Under the pieces are notes generated by a model. The model worked only from the letters and a program-made list of their open reading frames with translations. It did not search any database and was not told the DNA's origin. DNA of 64,000 nt from Aquisalimonas sp. 2447 (GTDB taxonomy: Bacteria > Pseudomonadota > Gammaproteobacteria > Nitrococcales > Aquisalimonadaceae): contig NZ_CP050695.1 in assembly GCF_012044895.1 (NCBI RefSeq), positions 2,944,501-3,008,500 of the forward strand, given 5' to 3'. Below, piece after piece: positions 10,171 through 19,439 of this stretch. Made by a program: the position numbers and the translations under genes. Positions within the stretch are counted from its first letter, which is position 1. Every line of letters starts with the position of its first letter.

Positions 10171-12987
10171 ATGCTGAAAGGCTCCGGAGTGATCATCCTT
10201 ATGCTGGCTACCCTGCTCATGGGCGGCTGCCTGAATTCCGGCTCAGGGTCCAGCAATGGATCGGGCAATAACCCTGCGAACGGCACTGACAACCAACAGG
10301 GGGCACAGGGCCCCCTGGATTTGTCGGACGTGGCGCTGGTTCGAGCGGGCGCCGAGCCTCTGGATCTTTTGCTGATGACCGGGCTGCCCGAATCCCCCGG
10401 TGTCCATACGCTCCATGCGGAATACCGCTTGGCCGGGGATGACTTGCCCATCGGCCCCGATGCCGAAGCTGGCGGACTCGCCGTCATGCTGGAGGCGGAC
10501 GAGCCGGGCACCGCGTACTTGTTGGTGCCCCTGATCGAGGCGCTGGAAGGGTCGGAAATCAGGTTACGGGTGACCGATGGCACAAGTTACAGCGACACGC
10601 TGACCCTGCAGATCGGCTCGCTTGCGGCGCCGCGGCCAGGGACAGTGACACAGTGGCTGGATGCCATTGAAGGCCTGATCCAGGCCACCACGGAGGCCTA
10701 CGGTCTGCAGTATCCCGATGACCTGCAAAGTTACCTCGCCTCGCCACAGAGTATCGACTACGAATTCATTCCCCTCATCCGCGGCTACCACGCGGTGACC
10801 AACCCGGATAACCCGGACAACTTGCGCAATATTGCCGCCACACTGGATGACGATGAACAGCGCCTGCTCGAGCGTGTTTTCGCGCAAACCGGCGTCATCT
10901 CAGAGATTCAGGCACTGACAAGATTCGCCGCCAGCAACGACACGCTGATCGCGGAGGCGTTACCGCATCTGCAGGTAATGATCACGCAGCCATCGCTCAC
11001 CCAGTCGTTGATGATAGAGCCAATGACCGATCCGGCAGGCGAGGGCCAGATCATCCTGGATGCACCGTACGGGATCCATGGGCCAGCAGACCTCAAGGAG
11101 CGGTTGCGCGTTTACAACCAGACCCGCTTCGTCCAGCAGACCGCGGAAACCACCCAGGAATACGCGGGGTATTTCGTCACGGGGGTTGGTATCGGGGCAG
11201 CATTCGTGGTTGCGGGGCCCGGCGGCGGCGCGGGCGCGGCCAAGGCACTCAGTAGCGCAAAGGTCGCCTCGAAAGTTTTTCATGGGGCGGACGCGGTGGG
11301 CGGCGTGATGACCATCACGCGCGGGTTCTTCCCCTGCTGCCTCGTGGATGTACGCATGAGCTTGCTACCGGATTCCGGCGTGGTGCAGCACGAAGACGAA
11401 GACGACCCCTCACTGATTGTCGAAGGTGCCGTGGCCACGGTGCACAGCGACGGCATCGATCTGGTCGACGATGTTGCCCTGCGGGTCGCCAAGCTGGCGG
11501 GCAAGAAACGGATCTCCGACGCCTACAAGGATGCCTACGGCGGCGATGCGTTTCGCGATGAACTGATCGATGCCGGTATTTCGGAGATCCTCAAACAGAT
11601 TGGCATCGAGGGCACCGAAATCGTGTTCGAGTGGCCGGAGGTGGACATTGCCGGCGATGCGCCCCAGGACTGGCTGGAGGTCGAGATTGAGGGTTTCGCC
11701 GGGGCGACTTCGATCTTCGAACTGTCCCCTTTCCAGGCCCCCGGTCTGGTCGCTTATCAACTGAATGCCGAGACCTTCTTCGGCAGCGAAGATGTCACCA
11801 ATGTCCTGCGGGTCGGCCCGGATCCGGAGGCCTTCGAACTGAAATCCTGGCATCCACCCCTCCCGGGGGACTCCCGCACCGTAGGCGCCCGCGCCATTGA
11901 AGTCGAGTTCGACCCGCCCGCCGTGCGGCTGGATGAGCCGGGCGGGATCGTGCCCTTCACCGTCACCGCACGGCATGCACGCAACTCGGACATCGAGCTG
12001 CCGCTGCGTCACGAACCGGAAATCGGCAGCATTGTCGGCCCGCTGAATTCCGGGCAGGACGGCACTTATAACTTTGAATACCACCCACCGCCCGATGAGC
12101 TGCCAACCCCAAGCATCCTGATTGGCACTTCGGCAATTACACGCGACGGCGTTCGTGGTCGCGGCGAGCCGCCTGTACGGTCCGGCGAGTTGGTGATCAC
12201 CACCGATGCGGTGGCCGTGGCCGTCACGCCGCGGCATGTCTGTCTCGAACAGGGCGAGTCCGAGATCTTCCAGGCGGCCGATCCGCTGCTCGGCAACGCC
12301 GTTGCGGTGACCTGGAGCGCAACCTTGGGCAGCATTACCCCACAAGGCCACTACACCGCGCCGGCAATGCAATCCCCCGGCTACGCCGTGATCACCGCCA
12401 CTTCCACTCAGGATCCAGACGTGAAGGCCAACGCCCGCGTGACATTCGGCTGCAGTTGCTGGTGGGACGGCAGCGTCGGCGGCGACTTTGCCCAGCACCA
12501 CGCGGACTGGGCCATGAGCTATTTCCTGGATGATGCCGAGAACATTACACGCCTGATGGTCACGGAGGGACAGGGCGACAGTGGTATTTCGGTGTTCATC
12601 GAGCTGGATACCCCGGTGGGCCCGGGGGTGACCGGTACGTTCACCGGCCGCACCAGTGGCGGCACATTCACCAGATCCCTGCTGCCGGAGAACATCTGGT
12701 CGAACCGACTCACATTCGTCACCCCGATGCAGAACAATCAACCACCGGTGGATCCGCTACAGGTCACCATCAGCCGACACGAGATGCTGGACCCGAGCAA
12801 CCCGAATTCGAGCCGACCCAACCGGGATCTGGAAGCGACCATTGCCGGTACCGTCTACCATGAAACCGCAGACGATACCCGGGGTTTCTACTTCAGCCGC
12901 TCCGGTTCGCTGAACCTGACCATGCAGGGCAACCGCTGGTTCTCCGTCGGTTTCGGCGGGCAGTACCGGTGCAGCCCTCCACGGTAG
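10171..12987 (+). CDS. Large lipoprotein of unknown function with Ig-like domain
   Basis: A 938-residue protein with a lipoprotein signal (LMGGC, Cys20) and a Ser/Gly/Asn-rich linker. An alpha-helical region follows (~150-330). A hydrophobic glycine/alanine-rich stretch (GVGIGAAFVVAGPGGGAGAA, ~335-355) could insert in or contact a membrane. The C-terminal half looks beta-rich, with an Ig-like module near residues ~685-760 (VCLEQGESEIF...VTWSATLGSITPQGHYTAP), followed by a terminal domain containing CSCWWDG. No enzymatic motif was recognised. It is probably anchored in the inner or outer membrane facing the periplasm or surface. Its divergent neighbour is also a large lipoprotein, suggesting a shared process. 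Confidence 0.8.
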   Translation: MLKGSGVIILMLATLLMGGCLNSGSGSSNGSGNNPANGTDNQQGAQGPLDLSDVALVRAGAEPLDLLLMTGLPESPGVHTLHAEYRLAGDDLPIGPDAEAGGLAVMLEADEPGTAYLLVPLIEALEGSEIRLRVTDGTSYSDTLTLQIGSLAAPRPGTVTQWLDAIEGLIQATTEAYGLQYPDDLQSYLASPQSIDYEFIPLIRGYHAVTNPDNPDNLRNIAATLDDDEQRLLERVFAQTGVISEIQALTRFAASNDTLIAEALPHLQVMITQPSLTQSLMIEPMTDPAGEGQIILDAPYGIHGPADLKERLRVYNQTRFVQQTAETTQEYAGYFVTGVGIGAAFVVAGPGGGAGAAKALSSAKVASKVFHGADAVGGVMTITRGFFPCCLVDVRMSLLPDSGVVQHEDEDDPSLIVEGAVATVHSDGIDLVDDVALRVAKLAGKKRISDAYKDAYGGDAFRDELIDAGISEILKQIGIEGTEIVFEWPEVDIAGDAPQDWLEVEIEGFAGATSIFELSPFQAPGLVAYQLNAETFFGSEDVTNVLRVGPDPEAFELKSWHPPLPGDSRTVGARAIEVEFDPPAVRLDEPGGIVPFTVTARHARNSDIELPLRHEPEIGSIVGPLNSGQDGTYNFEYHPPPDELPTPSILIGTSAITRDGVRGRGEPPVRSGELVITTDAVAVAVTPRHVCLEQGESEIFQAADPLLGNAVAVTWSATLGSITPQGHYTAPAMQSPGYAVITATSTQDPDVKANARVTFGCSCWWDGSVGGDFAQHHADWAMSYFLDDAENITRLMVTEGQGDSGISVFIELDTPVGPGVTGTFTGRTSGGTFTRSLLPENIWSNRLTFVTPMQNNQPPVDPLQVTISRHEMLDPSNPNSSRPNRDLEATIAGTVYHETADDTRGFYFSRSGSLNLTMQGNRWFSVGFGGQYRCSPPR

Positions 12988-13031
12988 CGCACAGTGGCCA
13001 GCATCCGGTAAGCGCAACCACCAGGACGCGC

Positions 13032-14486
13032 CTACCGGATGAGCAGTCGCCGCACCAGCTTCTGCATCACACCCCCGTAGGGCGGATACAGCAGCTTCGA
13101 CGGGTTGATCCGCCCCCGGGTGAACACGGCTTTTTCGTGGGAGAACGTGAGAAACCCGGCGTGGCCGTGGTACTGCCCCATACCCGACTCCCCCACTCCA
13201 CCGAACGGCAGCTCATCCTGGGCCACGTGCATCAGGGTGTCATTGATGCAGACGCCGCCGGCATGACTCTCCTCCAGGACCCGCTGCTGGGCGGCCTTGT
13301 CCTCGCCGAAGTAATACAGCGCCAGCGGGCGCGGTCGCTCACGGACGTAGGCCAGGGCCGCGTCCAGATCCGGCACCGTGACCACGGGCAGAATGGGCCC
13401 GAACAGCTCCTCCTGCAGCACCCGGGCATCCGAAGGCACATTCAGAACCAGATGCGGAGCGATCTTGCGTGTACCGTCCAGGGGCTCGTCACGGGGGTTG
13501 AGGGGAATCAGGCTGGCACCACGCTTCCCGGCATCGTCCAGCACCGCCTGCAAGCGGCCGTACTGGGCGTCGTTGATGATGCTGGCGTAATCGGGGTTGT
13601 CCCGCAGCGACGGATAGAGGCGCGGCAGTGCCGCTTGCATTGCCTCCACAAGTGCGTCCCGTCGCGCCGAGGTACAGAGCACGTAATCCGGGGCGATGCA
13701 GGTCTGGCCACTGTTCACCAGTTTGCCGAACAACAGCCGCTCCACCGTCTGGTCCAGGGGGGCGTCCGTGTCGACAATGGCCGGCGACTTGCCACCCAGC
13801 TCCAGGGTCACTGGCACCAGATGCTCCGCTGCGGCCGCCATCACCTTGCGGCCGACGCCCGTGGAACCGGTGAACAGCAGATGATCGAAAGGCAGGCGTG
13901 AGAACGTGGCGCCGGCTTCCACACCACCCTGGAACACCGATACTTCTTCCGCGGCAAAGGCCTCGGTGACAACGCCCTCCAGCACCGCGTTGGTCTCCGG
14001 CGTGAACTCCGAGAGCTTGATCATGGCGCGGTTGCCCGCTGCCAAGGCCCCGACCAACGGCCCCAGAGAGAGAAACACCGGGTAGTTCCACGGCGCAATG
14101 ATGCCCACCACCCCCAGCGGCTGGTAGACCACCCGCGCCCCGGCGGGCTGCATGAGGGGATGCGGCCACCGGCGGCGGCTGCGCATCCAGCCCTTGAGGT
14201 GGCGACGGGCATGACGGGCGGCGATCAGCGTGGGCATGATATCCACTGTCAGGGTTTCGTCCACCGAGCGACCGCCGAAATCACGGCTCACCGCGTCGGC
14301 CAGGGTACGGCGGTACCGGAGCAATGCGCGACGCAGGCGGTTCAGGGCATCACGCCGTGCCGCAGCATCCGGGTGTGGTTCCGCCTGAAAGGCCTGCCGC
14401 TGTTCCTCCAGACGTGAATGCATCGCAGCGATGATCTGCTCGTCGCCGGCTGCAACCTCGTTCTGCCCTGCACTGGCTGTGCTCAT
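13032..14486 (-). CDS. Coniferyl-aldehyde-dehydrogenase-like ALDH
   Basis: A 484-residue NAD(P)-dependent aldehyde dehydrogenase that oxidises an aldehyde to a carboxylate. The cofactor-binding segment APWNYPVFLSLGP, the general base Glu229 in LELGGKSP and the nucleophile Cys263 in NSGQTCIAPDY are all present. The overall sequence resembles the coniferyl-aldehyde / hydrophobic ALDH subgroup. It starts 11 bp after the GMC oxidoreductase stop with a GGAG ribosome site. The pair therefore likely makes an alcohol-to-acid route; the actual substrate is not known. Confidence 0.9.
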   Translation of the reverse strand: MSTASAGQNEVAAGDEQIIAAMHSRLEEQRQAFQAEPHPDAAARRDALNRLRRALLRYRRTLADAVSRDFGGRSVDETLTVDIMPTLIAARHARRHLKGWMRSRRRWPHPLMQPAGARVVYQPLGVVGIIAPWNYPVFLSLGPLVGALAAGNRAMIKLSEFTPETNAVLEGVVTEAFAAEEVSVFQGGVEAGATFSRLPFDHLLFTGSTGVGRKVMAAAAEHLVPVTLELGGKSPAIVDTDAPLDQTVERLLFGKLVNSGQTCIAPDYVLCTSARRDALVEAMQAALPRLYPSLRDNPDYASIINDAQYGRLQAVLDDAGKRGASLIPLNPRDEPLDGTRKIAPHLVLNVPSDARVLQEELFGPILPVVTVPDLDAALAYVRERPRPLALYYFGEDKAAQQRVLEESHAGGVCINDTLMHVAQDELPFGGVGESGMGQYHGHAGFLTFSHEKAVFTRGRINPSKLLYPPYGGVMQKLVRRLLIR

Positions 14487-14497
14487 GTTTTCTCCAT

Positions 14498-16144
14498 TCA
14501 GGCATTCACCGCATTCGCGAAATCCTTGATCTCGGAAACCTTCTCCCTGCCGCGGATCAGGTCTGCGGCGCGCTCGGCTACCGCGGTAACCGGTGCGTTG
14601 GTGTTACCACCAACGAGGCGCGGGAACACCGAGGCGTCCACGACGCGCAGGCCGCGCAACCCGTGGACGCGGAGCTCCGGGCCCACGACGCTTCCGGCAT
14701 CGACACCCATCCGGCAGGTGCCCACCGGGTGATAGATGGTCTCGGCGTGGGCGGCAACGTATCGCCGGAGCGCAGCCCGGCCCCGTACGTCACTGCCCGG
14801 TTTGAGTTCCAGGTCACCGATGGCAGCGATAGTGGAGTGCGACAGGATATCCCGCGCCCGCTCCAGGGCGTCCACCAGCCGTTCAGCGTCGGCGTCCACG
14901 GAAAGGTAGTCGGGATCAATGCGTGGCGACATCTGCGGCTGGCCAGTATGCAGCCCAATGCGGCCGCGACTCTCCGGACGCAGGAAACAGGTCCGCAGCG
15001 TATACCCGTACCCGGCGATGGTGCGCCGAAGGTCCAACCCGTGATCGTCCTCGATGGCCGGCAGAAAGTGCATCTGCAGATCCGGAATCTCGCTGGCGGC
15101 GCTGCTGTGCAGGAATGCCCCCGCCTCGGCCATGTTGCTGCACAGCTCACCACGACGGTGCCGGAAATAATCCCACAGGCCCCGGGCGCCCCGTGGCATG
15201 TAACTGGGATGGAAGGAAACACCGCGCCGGTCTTTCGTGCTCCAGGCCACGGACACATCCAGGTGATCCTGCAGGTTCCCGCCGACCCCTGGCAGCTTAT
15301 GTCGCACGGCCACGCCGGCCGCCTCCAGTTCCAGGGGCGAGCCGATCCCGGAGAGCTGCAGAATATGGGGGGTACCGATGGCCCCGGCCGCAAGGATGAC
15401 CTCGGTGCCGGCCATGACGCTGTAGCGATGGCGACCCTTGCTGTAGAGCGCGCCATTGATGCGATCGCCTTCCTGGAGCAGTTGATGCACCAGGGCACCG
15501 GTAATCACGGTGAGATTGGGGCGCTTGCGCACCGGGTGCAGATAGGCCCAGGCATTGCTGCAGCGACGCCCATCCTCCTGCATCACGTGGTAAGGGCCGA
15601 CGCCCGCCTGAGTGGCTCCGTTGAAATCCGGATTGTGCGGAATGCCCGCATTCACCGCGGCATCGACGAAGGCCTGACAGAACGGGTTGAAGGTGCGCAG
15701 CGGCTCCACCGACAGGGGGCCGCTGTCGCCGTGCCAGGCGTCCGCGCCACCGGCGAACCGTTCTGAGCGCCGAAAATAGGGAAGCAGCGACTGCCAGTTC
15801 CAGCCGGTAGCACCATCGGCTTCCCAGGCGTCGTAGTCCGCCGGGTGGCCTCGGGTGTAGCACATGGCATTGATGGCGCTGCTGCCGCCCAGGGTCCGTC
15901 CGCGTGGCCAGAACATGCGGCGGTTGTCCAGCCGCGACTGTGCCTCCGTGCGATACGCCCAGTTGAACCGGCGGCTGCGCATCAGGCCGGTAATACCCAC
16001 TGGCACCCGGATCAGCGGATTCCAGTCCGGCGGCCCCGCCTCCAGCAGGCAGACCCGCACGTCGGGATCTTCGCTCAGGCGGTTGGCGAGCACGCACCCG
16101 GCCGATCCGCCACCAATAATGAGGTAGTCCACAGACTCCGCCAC
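14498..16144 (-). CDS. GMC-family FAD alcohol oxidoreductase (choline-dehydrogenase-like)
   Basis: A 548-residue flavoprotein of the glucose-methanol-choline family. The dinucleotide fold YLIIGGGSAGCVLANRL binds the FAD ADP moiety at the N terminus; GRTLGGSSAINAMCYTRG is the GMC signature. Near the C terminus, HPVGTCRMG carries the active-site His and GGNTNAPVTAVAERAADLI the second active-site position as Asn, as in choline dehydrogenase and AlkJ-like enzymes. It likely oxidises a primary alcohol with a membrane quinone as acceptor. It is in one transcription unit with the downstream aldehyde dehydrogenase. Confidence 0.92.
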   Translation of the reverse strand: MAESVDYLIIGGGSAGCVLANRLSEDPDVRVCLLEAGPPDWNPLIRVPVGITGLMRSRRFNWAYRTEAQSRLDNRRMFWPRGRTLGGSSAINAMCYTRGHPADYDAWEADGATGWNWQSLLPYFRRSERFAGGADAWHGDSGPLSVEPLRTFNPFCQAFVDAAVNAGIPHNPDFNGATQAGVGPYHVMQEDGRRCSNAWAYLHPVRKRPNLTVITGALVHQLLQEGDRINGALYSKGRHRYSVMAGTEVILAAGAIGTPHILQLSGIGSPLELEAAGVAVRHKLPGVGGNLQDHLDVSVAWSTKDRRGVSFHPSYMPRGARGLWDYFRHRRGELCSNMAEAGAFLHSSAASEIPDLQMHFLPAIEDDHGLDLRRTIAGYGYTLRTCFLRPESRGRIGLHTGQPQMSPRIDPDYLSVDADAERLVDALERARDILSHSTIAAIGDLELKPGSDVRGRAALRRYVAAHAETIYHPVGTCRMGVDAGSVVGPELRVHGLRGLRVVDASVFPRLVGGNTNAPVTAVAERAADLIRGREKVSEIKDFANAVNA

Positions 16145-16206
16145 GATCCATTCCTCCCTGATTCGTGTTACTGCGATCCCGGCATCTTAAGGGCAACCCG
16201 GCCTGA

Positions 16207-17751
16207 TCACAGGACCACCTCAAGCAGTCGCGGGCCCGGCTCGCGCATGGCGGCGGCGAAGCGGGTGTTAAAGGCGTCGATGCTCTCGATGCGATGGGCC
16301 TCCAAACCCATGCCCCGGGCCAGCGACGTCCAGTCCAGGTCCGGGTTGCCGATATCCATCAGCGCCCGGGCGCTGGCGCCGACCTCGCCCAGCCCGAGCC
16401 GGTCGAACTCGTTGTGCAGGATGCGATAGCTACGGTTGGCGTAGACCACGATGGTGATATCGAGGCGTTCGCGGGCCATGGTCCACAGGGACTGGACGTT
16501 GTACATGCCGGCGCCATCCGCCTGCAGGCAGACTACCTTGCGATCGGGACAGGCCACCGCGGCACCGATGCCCATGGGCAGGCCGCCGCCCAGGGCACCG
16601 CCCGTCAGCGACAGCCAGTCATGGGGCGGGCACCCCGCCGTCGCCTCCGGCAGGCCGCCGCGAGAGGTGACCGCCTCGTCGGAGATGATGGCACCCTCGG
16701 GCAGATGGGCGGCGATGCTCTGCCCCACGGTCTGTGGGGTGAGAGCCCCGGAGGCGGGTTGGGGCACGGAGGACTCCTGTACCGTTGCCCCGTCGGCGGC
16801 GGCACCCAGCCGATCGCACAACTGCTGCAAGGCACCGATGGAATCCTCACCCGGCGCGGCCAGGGTGTGGATATGACAGGAGTCCGGCGTCAGCCAGCTG
16901 GGCTGCTCCGGGTAAGCGAAAAACCCCACCGGCGGCACAGTCTCCACCAGGATCAGGTGGCCAGCCTCGCGCAACAGCGCCTGCCCCTGGTCCGGGTAGC
17001 GCGGGAAACGCTCCACGGGACTGCGGCCAGCGCCCCGCTGGAGCCGAGGAGTGAAGGTATCGGCGAAAACCTGAGCACCCGTGGCATTGGCCAGGCGACT
17101 AGCGGCCTCCAGGCCGTCGGCGCGCACCGCGGCACCGTTCATGAGCACCACCACCGGCTCCCCGGAGCGCAGGACTTTCTCCAGGTGGTCGAGCACGGTG
17201 GCATCCACCGGGGCGCGCCGGGGGGCCTCCAGGGCCGGTGCGGGCTCGCCCGCCTCGTTCCAGCTGCAGTCTGCGGGCAGGATCAGGCTGGCAATCTGGC
17301 CCGGAGGGCCGTAGGCGGCATCCACCGCTGCGCGGGTATCCGCAGCCAGCAGGCGGGACGAGGCGCAGGTCCGCAGCCAGCCGGACACCGGACGCGCGTA
17401 GGCGGCGACGTCCGAAGCCAGGGGCGTGTCGTACTGCCGGTGCCAGGTGGCATGCTCGCCCACCACGTTGACGATGGGTGTCCGGGCCTTCATGGCGTTG
17501 TGGAGCTGGGACAGCCCGTTGCCCAGGCCCGGGCCAAGGTGGAACAGCGTGGCCGCGGGCTTGTCCGCCATGCGGGCGTAGCCGTCGGCGGCACCGGCGA
17601 CGACACCCTCGAACAGCCCCAGCACCGGGCGCATCCCCGGCACCCGATCCAGGGCTGCCACGAAGTGCATCTCGGAGGTCCCCGGATTGGCGAAGCAGGT
17701 ATCAACGCCGCTGTTCAGAAGCGTGCGTAACAGCGTTTCTGCACCATTCAT
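16207..17751 (-). CDS. ThDP-dependent enzyme, acetolactate-synthase-like
   Basis: A 514-residue thiamine-diphosphate enzyme of the acetolactate synthase / benzoylformate decarboxylase fold. The N-terminal PYR domain has the catalytic Glu48 in LGLFEGVVAGAADGYARM. The C-terminal PP domain has ADGAGMYNVQSLWTMARE, a variant of the GDG-N metal/ThDP motif (ADG in place of GDG). No regulatory-subunit gene is near, so it is unlikely to be the biosynthetic IlvB. A decarboxylase or lyase acting on a 2-oxo acid is more likely. It lies 62 bp upstream of the GMC oxidoreductase on the same strand and may share its pathway. Confidence 0.85.
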   Translation of the reverse strand: MNGAETLLRTLLNSGVDTCFANPGTSEMHFVAALDRVPGMRPVLGLFEGVVAGAADGYARMADKPAATLFHLGPGLGNGLSQLHNAMKARTPIVNVVGEHATWHRQYDTPLASDVAAYARPVSGWLRTCASSRLLAADTRAAVDAAYGPPGQIASLILPADCSWNEAGEPAPALEAPRRAPVDATVLDHLEKVLRSGEPVVVLMNGAAVRADGLEAASRLANATGAQVFADTFTPRLQRGAGRSPVERFPRYPDQGQALLREAGHLILVETVPPVGFFAYPEQPSWLTPDSCHIHTLAAPGEDSIGALQQLCDRLGAAADGATVQESSVPQPASGALTPQTVGQSIAAHLPEGAIISDEAVTSRGGLPEATAGCPPHDWLSLTGGALGGGLPMGIGAAVACPDRKVVCLQADGAGMYNVQSLWTMARERLDITIVVYANRSYRILHNEFDRLGLGEVGASARALMDIGNPDLDWTSLARGMGLEAHRIESIDAFNTRFAAAMREPGPRLLEVVL

Positions 17752-17919
17752 GAATCTCTCCCCCTCTGACCGGATCGGCCGCGTTCTTGTTATGTACCGA
17801 CGGCGCGCCGCCGGCTCCGCCAGCGATCAGCGCACGAGTGCCCACTCTGCGCAGGCCCTTTCGGGTTACGAACCATCAGTTGAACGCAACAGCGACGCGC
17901 CGTCAAAGGCGGCGAAGGA

Positions 17920-19140
17920 TCAGCCCAGCACGCCCTTCTCTCGCAAAGCGGCGATGTCCTCGGTGGAGTGGCCAAGTAGATCGCGGAGGACCGTATCCGA
18001 ATGCTCGCCAAGCCCCGGTGCCGGTGCATGATCACCCAGCGGCGTGGCGGAATAACGAATCGGGTTGGCCACGCCGGGGATTGTGCCCAGTTGGGGGTGA
18101 TCGGTGTAGGTCTGCATGCCGCGCGCCCGGATATGAGGGTCGTCGAAGACGCGGTCGATACGGTTGACCGGGCCGCAGGGTACACCTGCGGCTTCCAGGT
18201 CCCGCAGCCAGTCATCCGTGGTCCGGGTGCGGAACACGGCGGCAAGCTCGGGGACCAGCGCATCCCGGTGCGCGACCCGCCCGGCGTTGGTGGTAAACCG
18301 GTCGTCCGCCGCCAGGTCGGGGCGACCCATGATCTCGCCCAGGCGCCGGAACTGGTCATCGTTGCCGACGGTGAGCACGAGATACCCGTCCCGGGTCGGG
18401 AAGGTCTGGTACGGCACGATGTTGGGGTGGGCGTTGCCCATCCGTTGCGGCACCTGCCCGCCCACCAGGTAGTTCATGGCCTGGTTGGCCAGGGTGGCCA
18501 CCTGGACGTCCAGCAGCGCCAGGTCGATGTGCTGCCCTTCACCGGTGCGCTCGCGGTGGGCCAGCGCCGCCAGGCTAGCCACGGAGGCGTACATGCCGGT
18601 GAGGATGTCGGTGAGGGCGACGCCCACCTTGGTGGGCTCGCCGCCCTGGTCGTCCGGCGCCCCGGTGATGCTCATGAGCCCACCCATGGCCTGCAGCAGG
18701 AAGTCGTACCCGGCACGCTCCCGATAGGGGCCAGTGTGTCCGAAACCGGTAATCGAGCAGTAGATGAGCGCGGGGTTCACGGCCTGGAGGCTGGCGTAAT
18801 CGAGCCCGTACCGGGCGAGACCGCCCACCTTGTAGTTCTCCAGCAGGATGTCGCTCTTCGCCGCCAGCTCCCGCACCAGCGCCTGCCCGTCGGGCCGGGT
18901 GATGTCGATGGCCACGGAGCGTTTGCCGCGGTTGGCGGAGAGGTAATAGGCGGATTCAGCGTCGTTGCCTTCGGCGTCCTGCAGATAGGGCGGCCCCCAG
19001 CCGCGCGTATCATCCCCCCGCCGGGGCCGCTCGACCTTGATCACTTCGGCACCGAGATCAGCGAACAACTGGCCGGCCCACGGACCGGCGAGGATACGGC
19101 TCAGATCGAGAACTCTGACGTGGCCGAGAACGGAGGTCAT
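17920..19140 (-). CDS. CaiB/BaiF-type (class III) CoA transferase
   Basis: A 406-residue protein that moves CoA between acyl-CoA and a free carboxylic acid through an aspartyl-CoA intermediate. The N-terminal segment VRVLDLSRILAGPWAGQLFADLGAEVIKVERP is diagnostic, as is ERTGEGQHIDLALLD later. The likely catalytic Asp is Asp178 in ALTDILTGMYA. The start at 19140 follows CAGGAGCGAC. It is the head of the minus-strand group that includes the ThDP enzyme, GMC oxidoreductase and ALDH, although a 168-bp gap separates it. Its role could be activating the acid these enzymes produce. Confidence 0.92.
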   Translation of the reverse strand: MTSVLGHVRVLDLSRILAGPWAGQLFADLGAEVIKVERPRRGDDTRGWGPPYLQDAEGNDAESAYYLSANRGKRSVAIDITRPDGQALVRELAAKSDILLENYKVGGLARYGLDYASLQAVNPALIYCSITGFGHTGPYRERAGYDFLLQAMGGLMSITGAPDDQGGEPTKVGVALTDILTGMYASVASLAALAHRERTGEGQHIDLALLDVQVATLANQAMNYLVGGQVPQRMGNAHPNIVPYQTFPTRDGYLVLTVGNDDQFRRLGEIMGRPDLAADDRFTTNAGRVAHRDALVPELAAVFRTRTTDDWLRDLEAAGVPCGPVNRIDRVFDDPHIRARGMQTYTDHPQLGTIPGVANPIRYSATPLGDHAPAPGLGEHSDTVLRDLLGHSTEDIAALREKGVLG

Positions 19141-19240
19141 GACTGTCGCTCCTGAGTCGTGTGGCCTCCTGACGGAGACATACGGATGGGTCGGCGCAGG
19201 CAGGTGGTGGTCTCGACTCCGCCCCCTGCGCGACAATCCG

Positions 19241-19334
19241 CGTAGGGTGGACCTTCAGGTCCACCATGGCTGGCCTCGATGAGCCACCTTGGCTTGCATG
19301 TCCGGGGAAGGTGGACCTGAAGGTCCACCCTACG
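19241..19334. repeat. Palindromic intergenic repeat, family A (copy 2)
   Basis: Perfect 25-bp inverted repeats at 19241-19265 and 19310-19334 carry the same arm design as the element at 3732 with T for C in the stem (GTAGGGTGGACCTTCAGGTC). The centre shares a CCACCTTGGCTTGCAT-type segment with copy 1. It lies in the 300-bp gap between etfA and the CoA transferase start; nothing else but the etfA hairpin was seen there. Confidence 0.85.
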
Positions 19335-19384
19335 CAGGCTTGATGCACCCTACAGCCGACCCGCCGGCCTCTCTCGAACGACAA

Positions 19385-19416
19385 GCGGGGTGCCAGCAAC
19401 ACGCTGCGCACCCCGC
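19385..19416 (-). terminator. Candidate terminator hairpin after etfA
   Basis: GCGGGGTGC (19385-19393) pairs with GCACCCCGC (19408-19416), a 9-bp GC-rich stem with a 14-nt loop. It starts 23 bp beyond the etfA stop. The following bases on the minus strand (TTGTCGTTC) are only weakly T-rich, so intrinsic termination is possible but not certain. Confidence 0.5.
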
Positions 19417-19439
19417 TCCAGGGACCGAGGTCCGAAGGC

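Noticed and set aside
16207-17751. Biosynthetic acetolactate synthase IlvB
   Set aside because: No small regulatory subunit or ilv genes nearby, and the ThDP motif is ADG rather than GDG.
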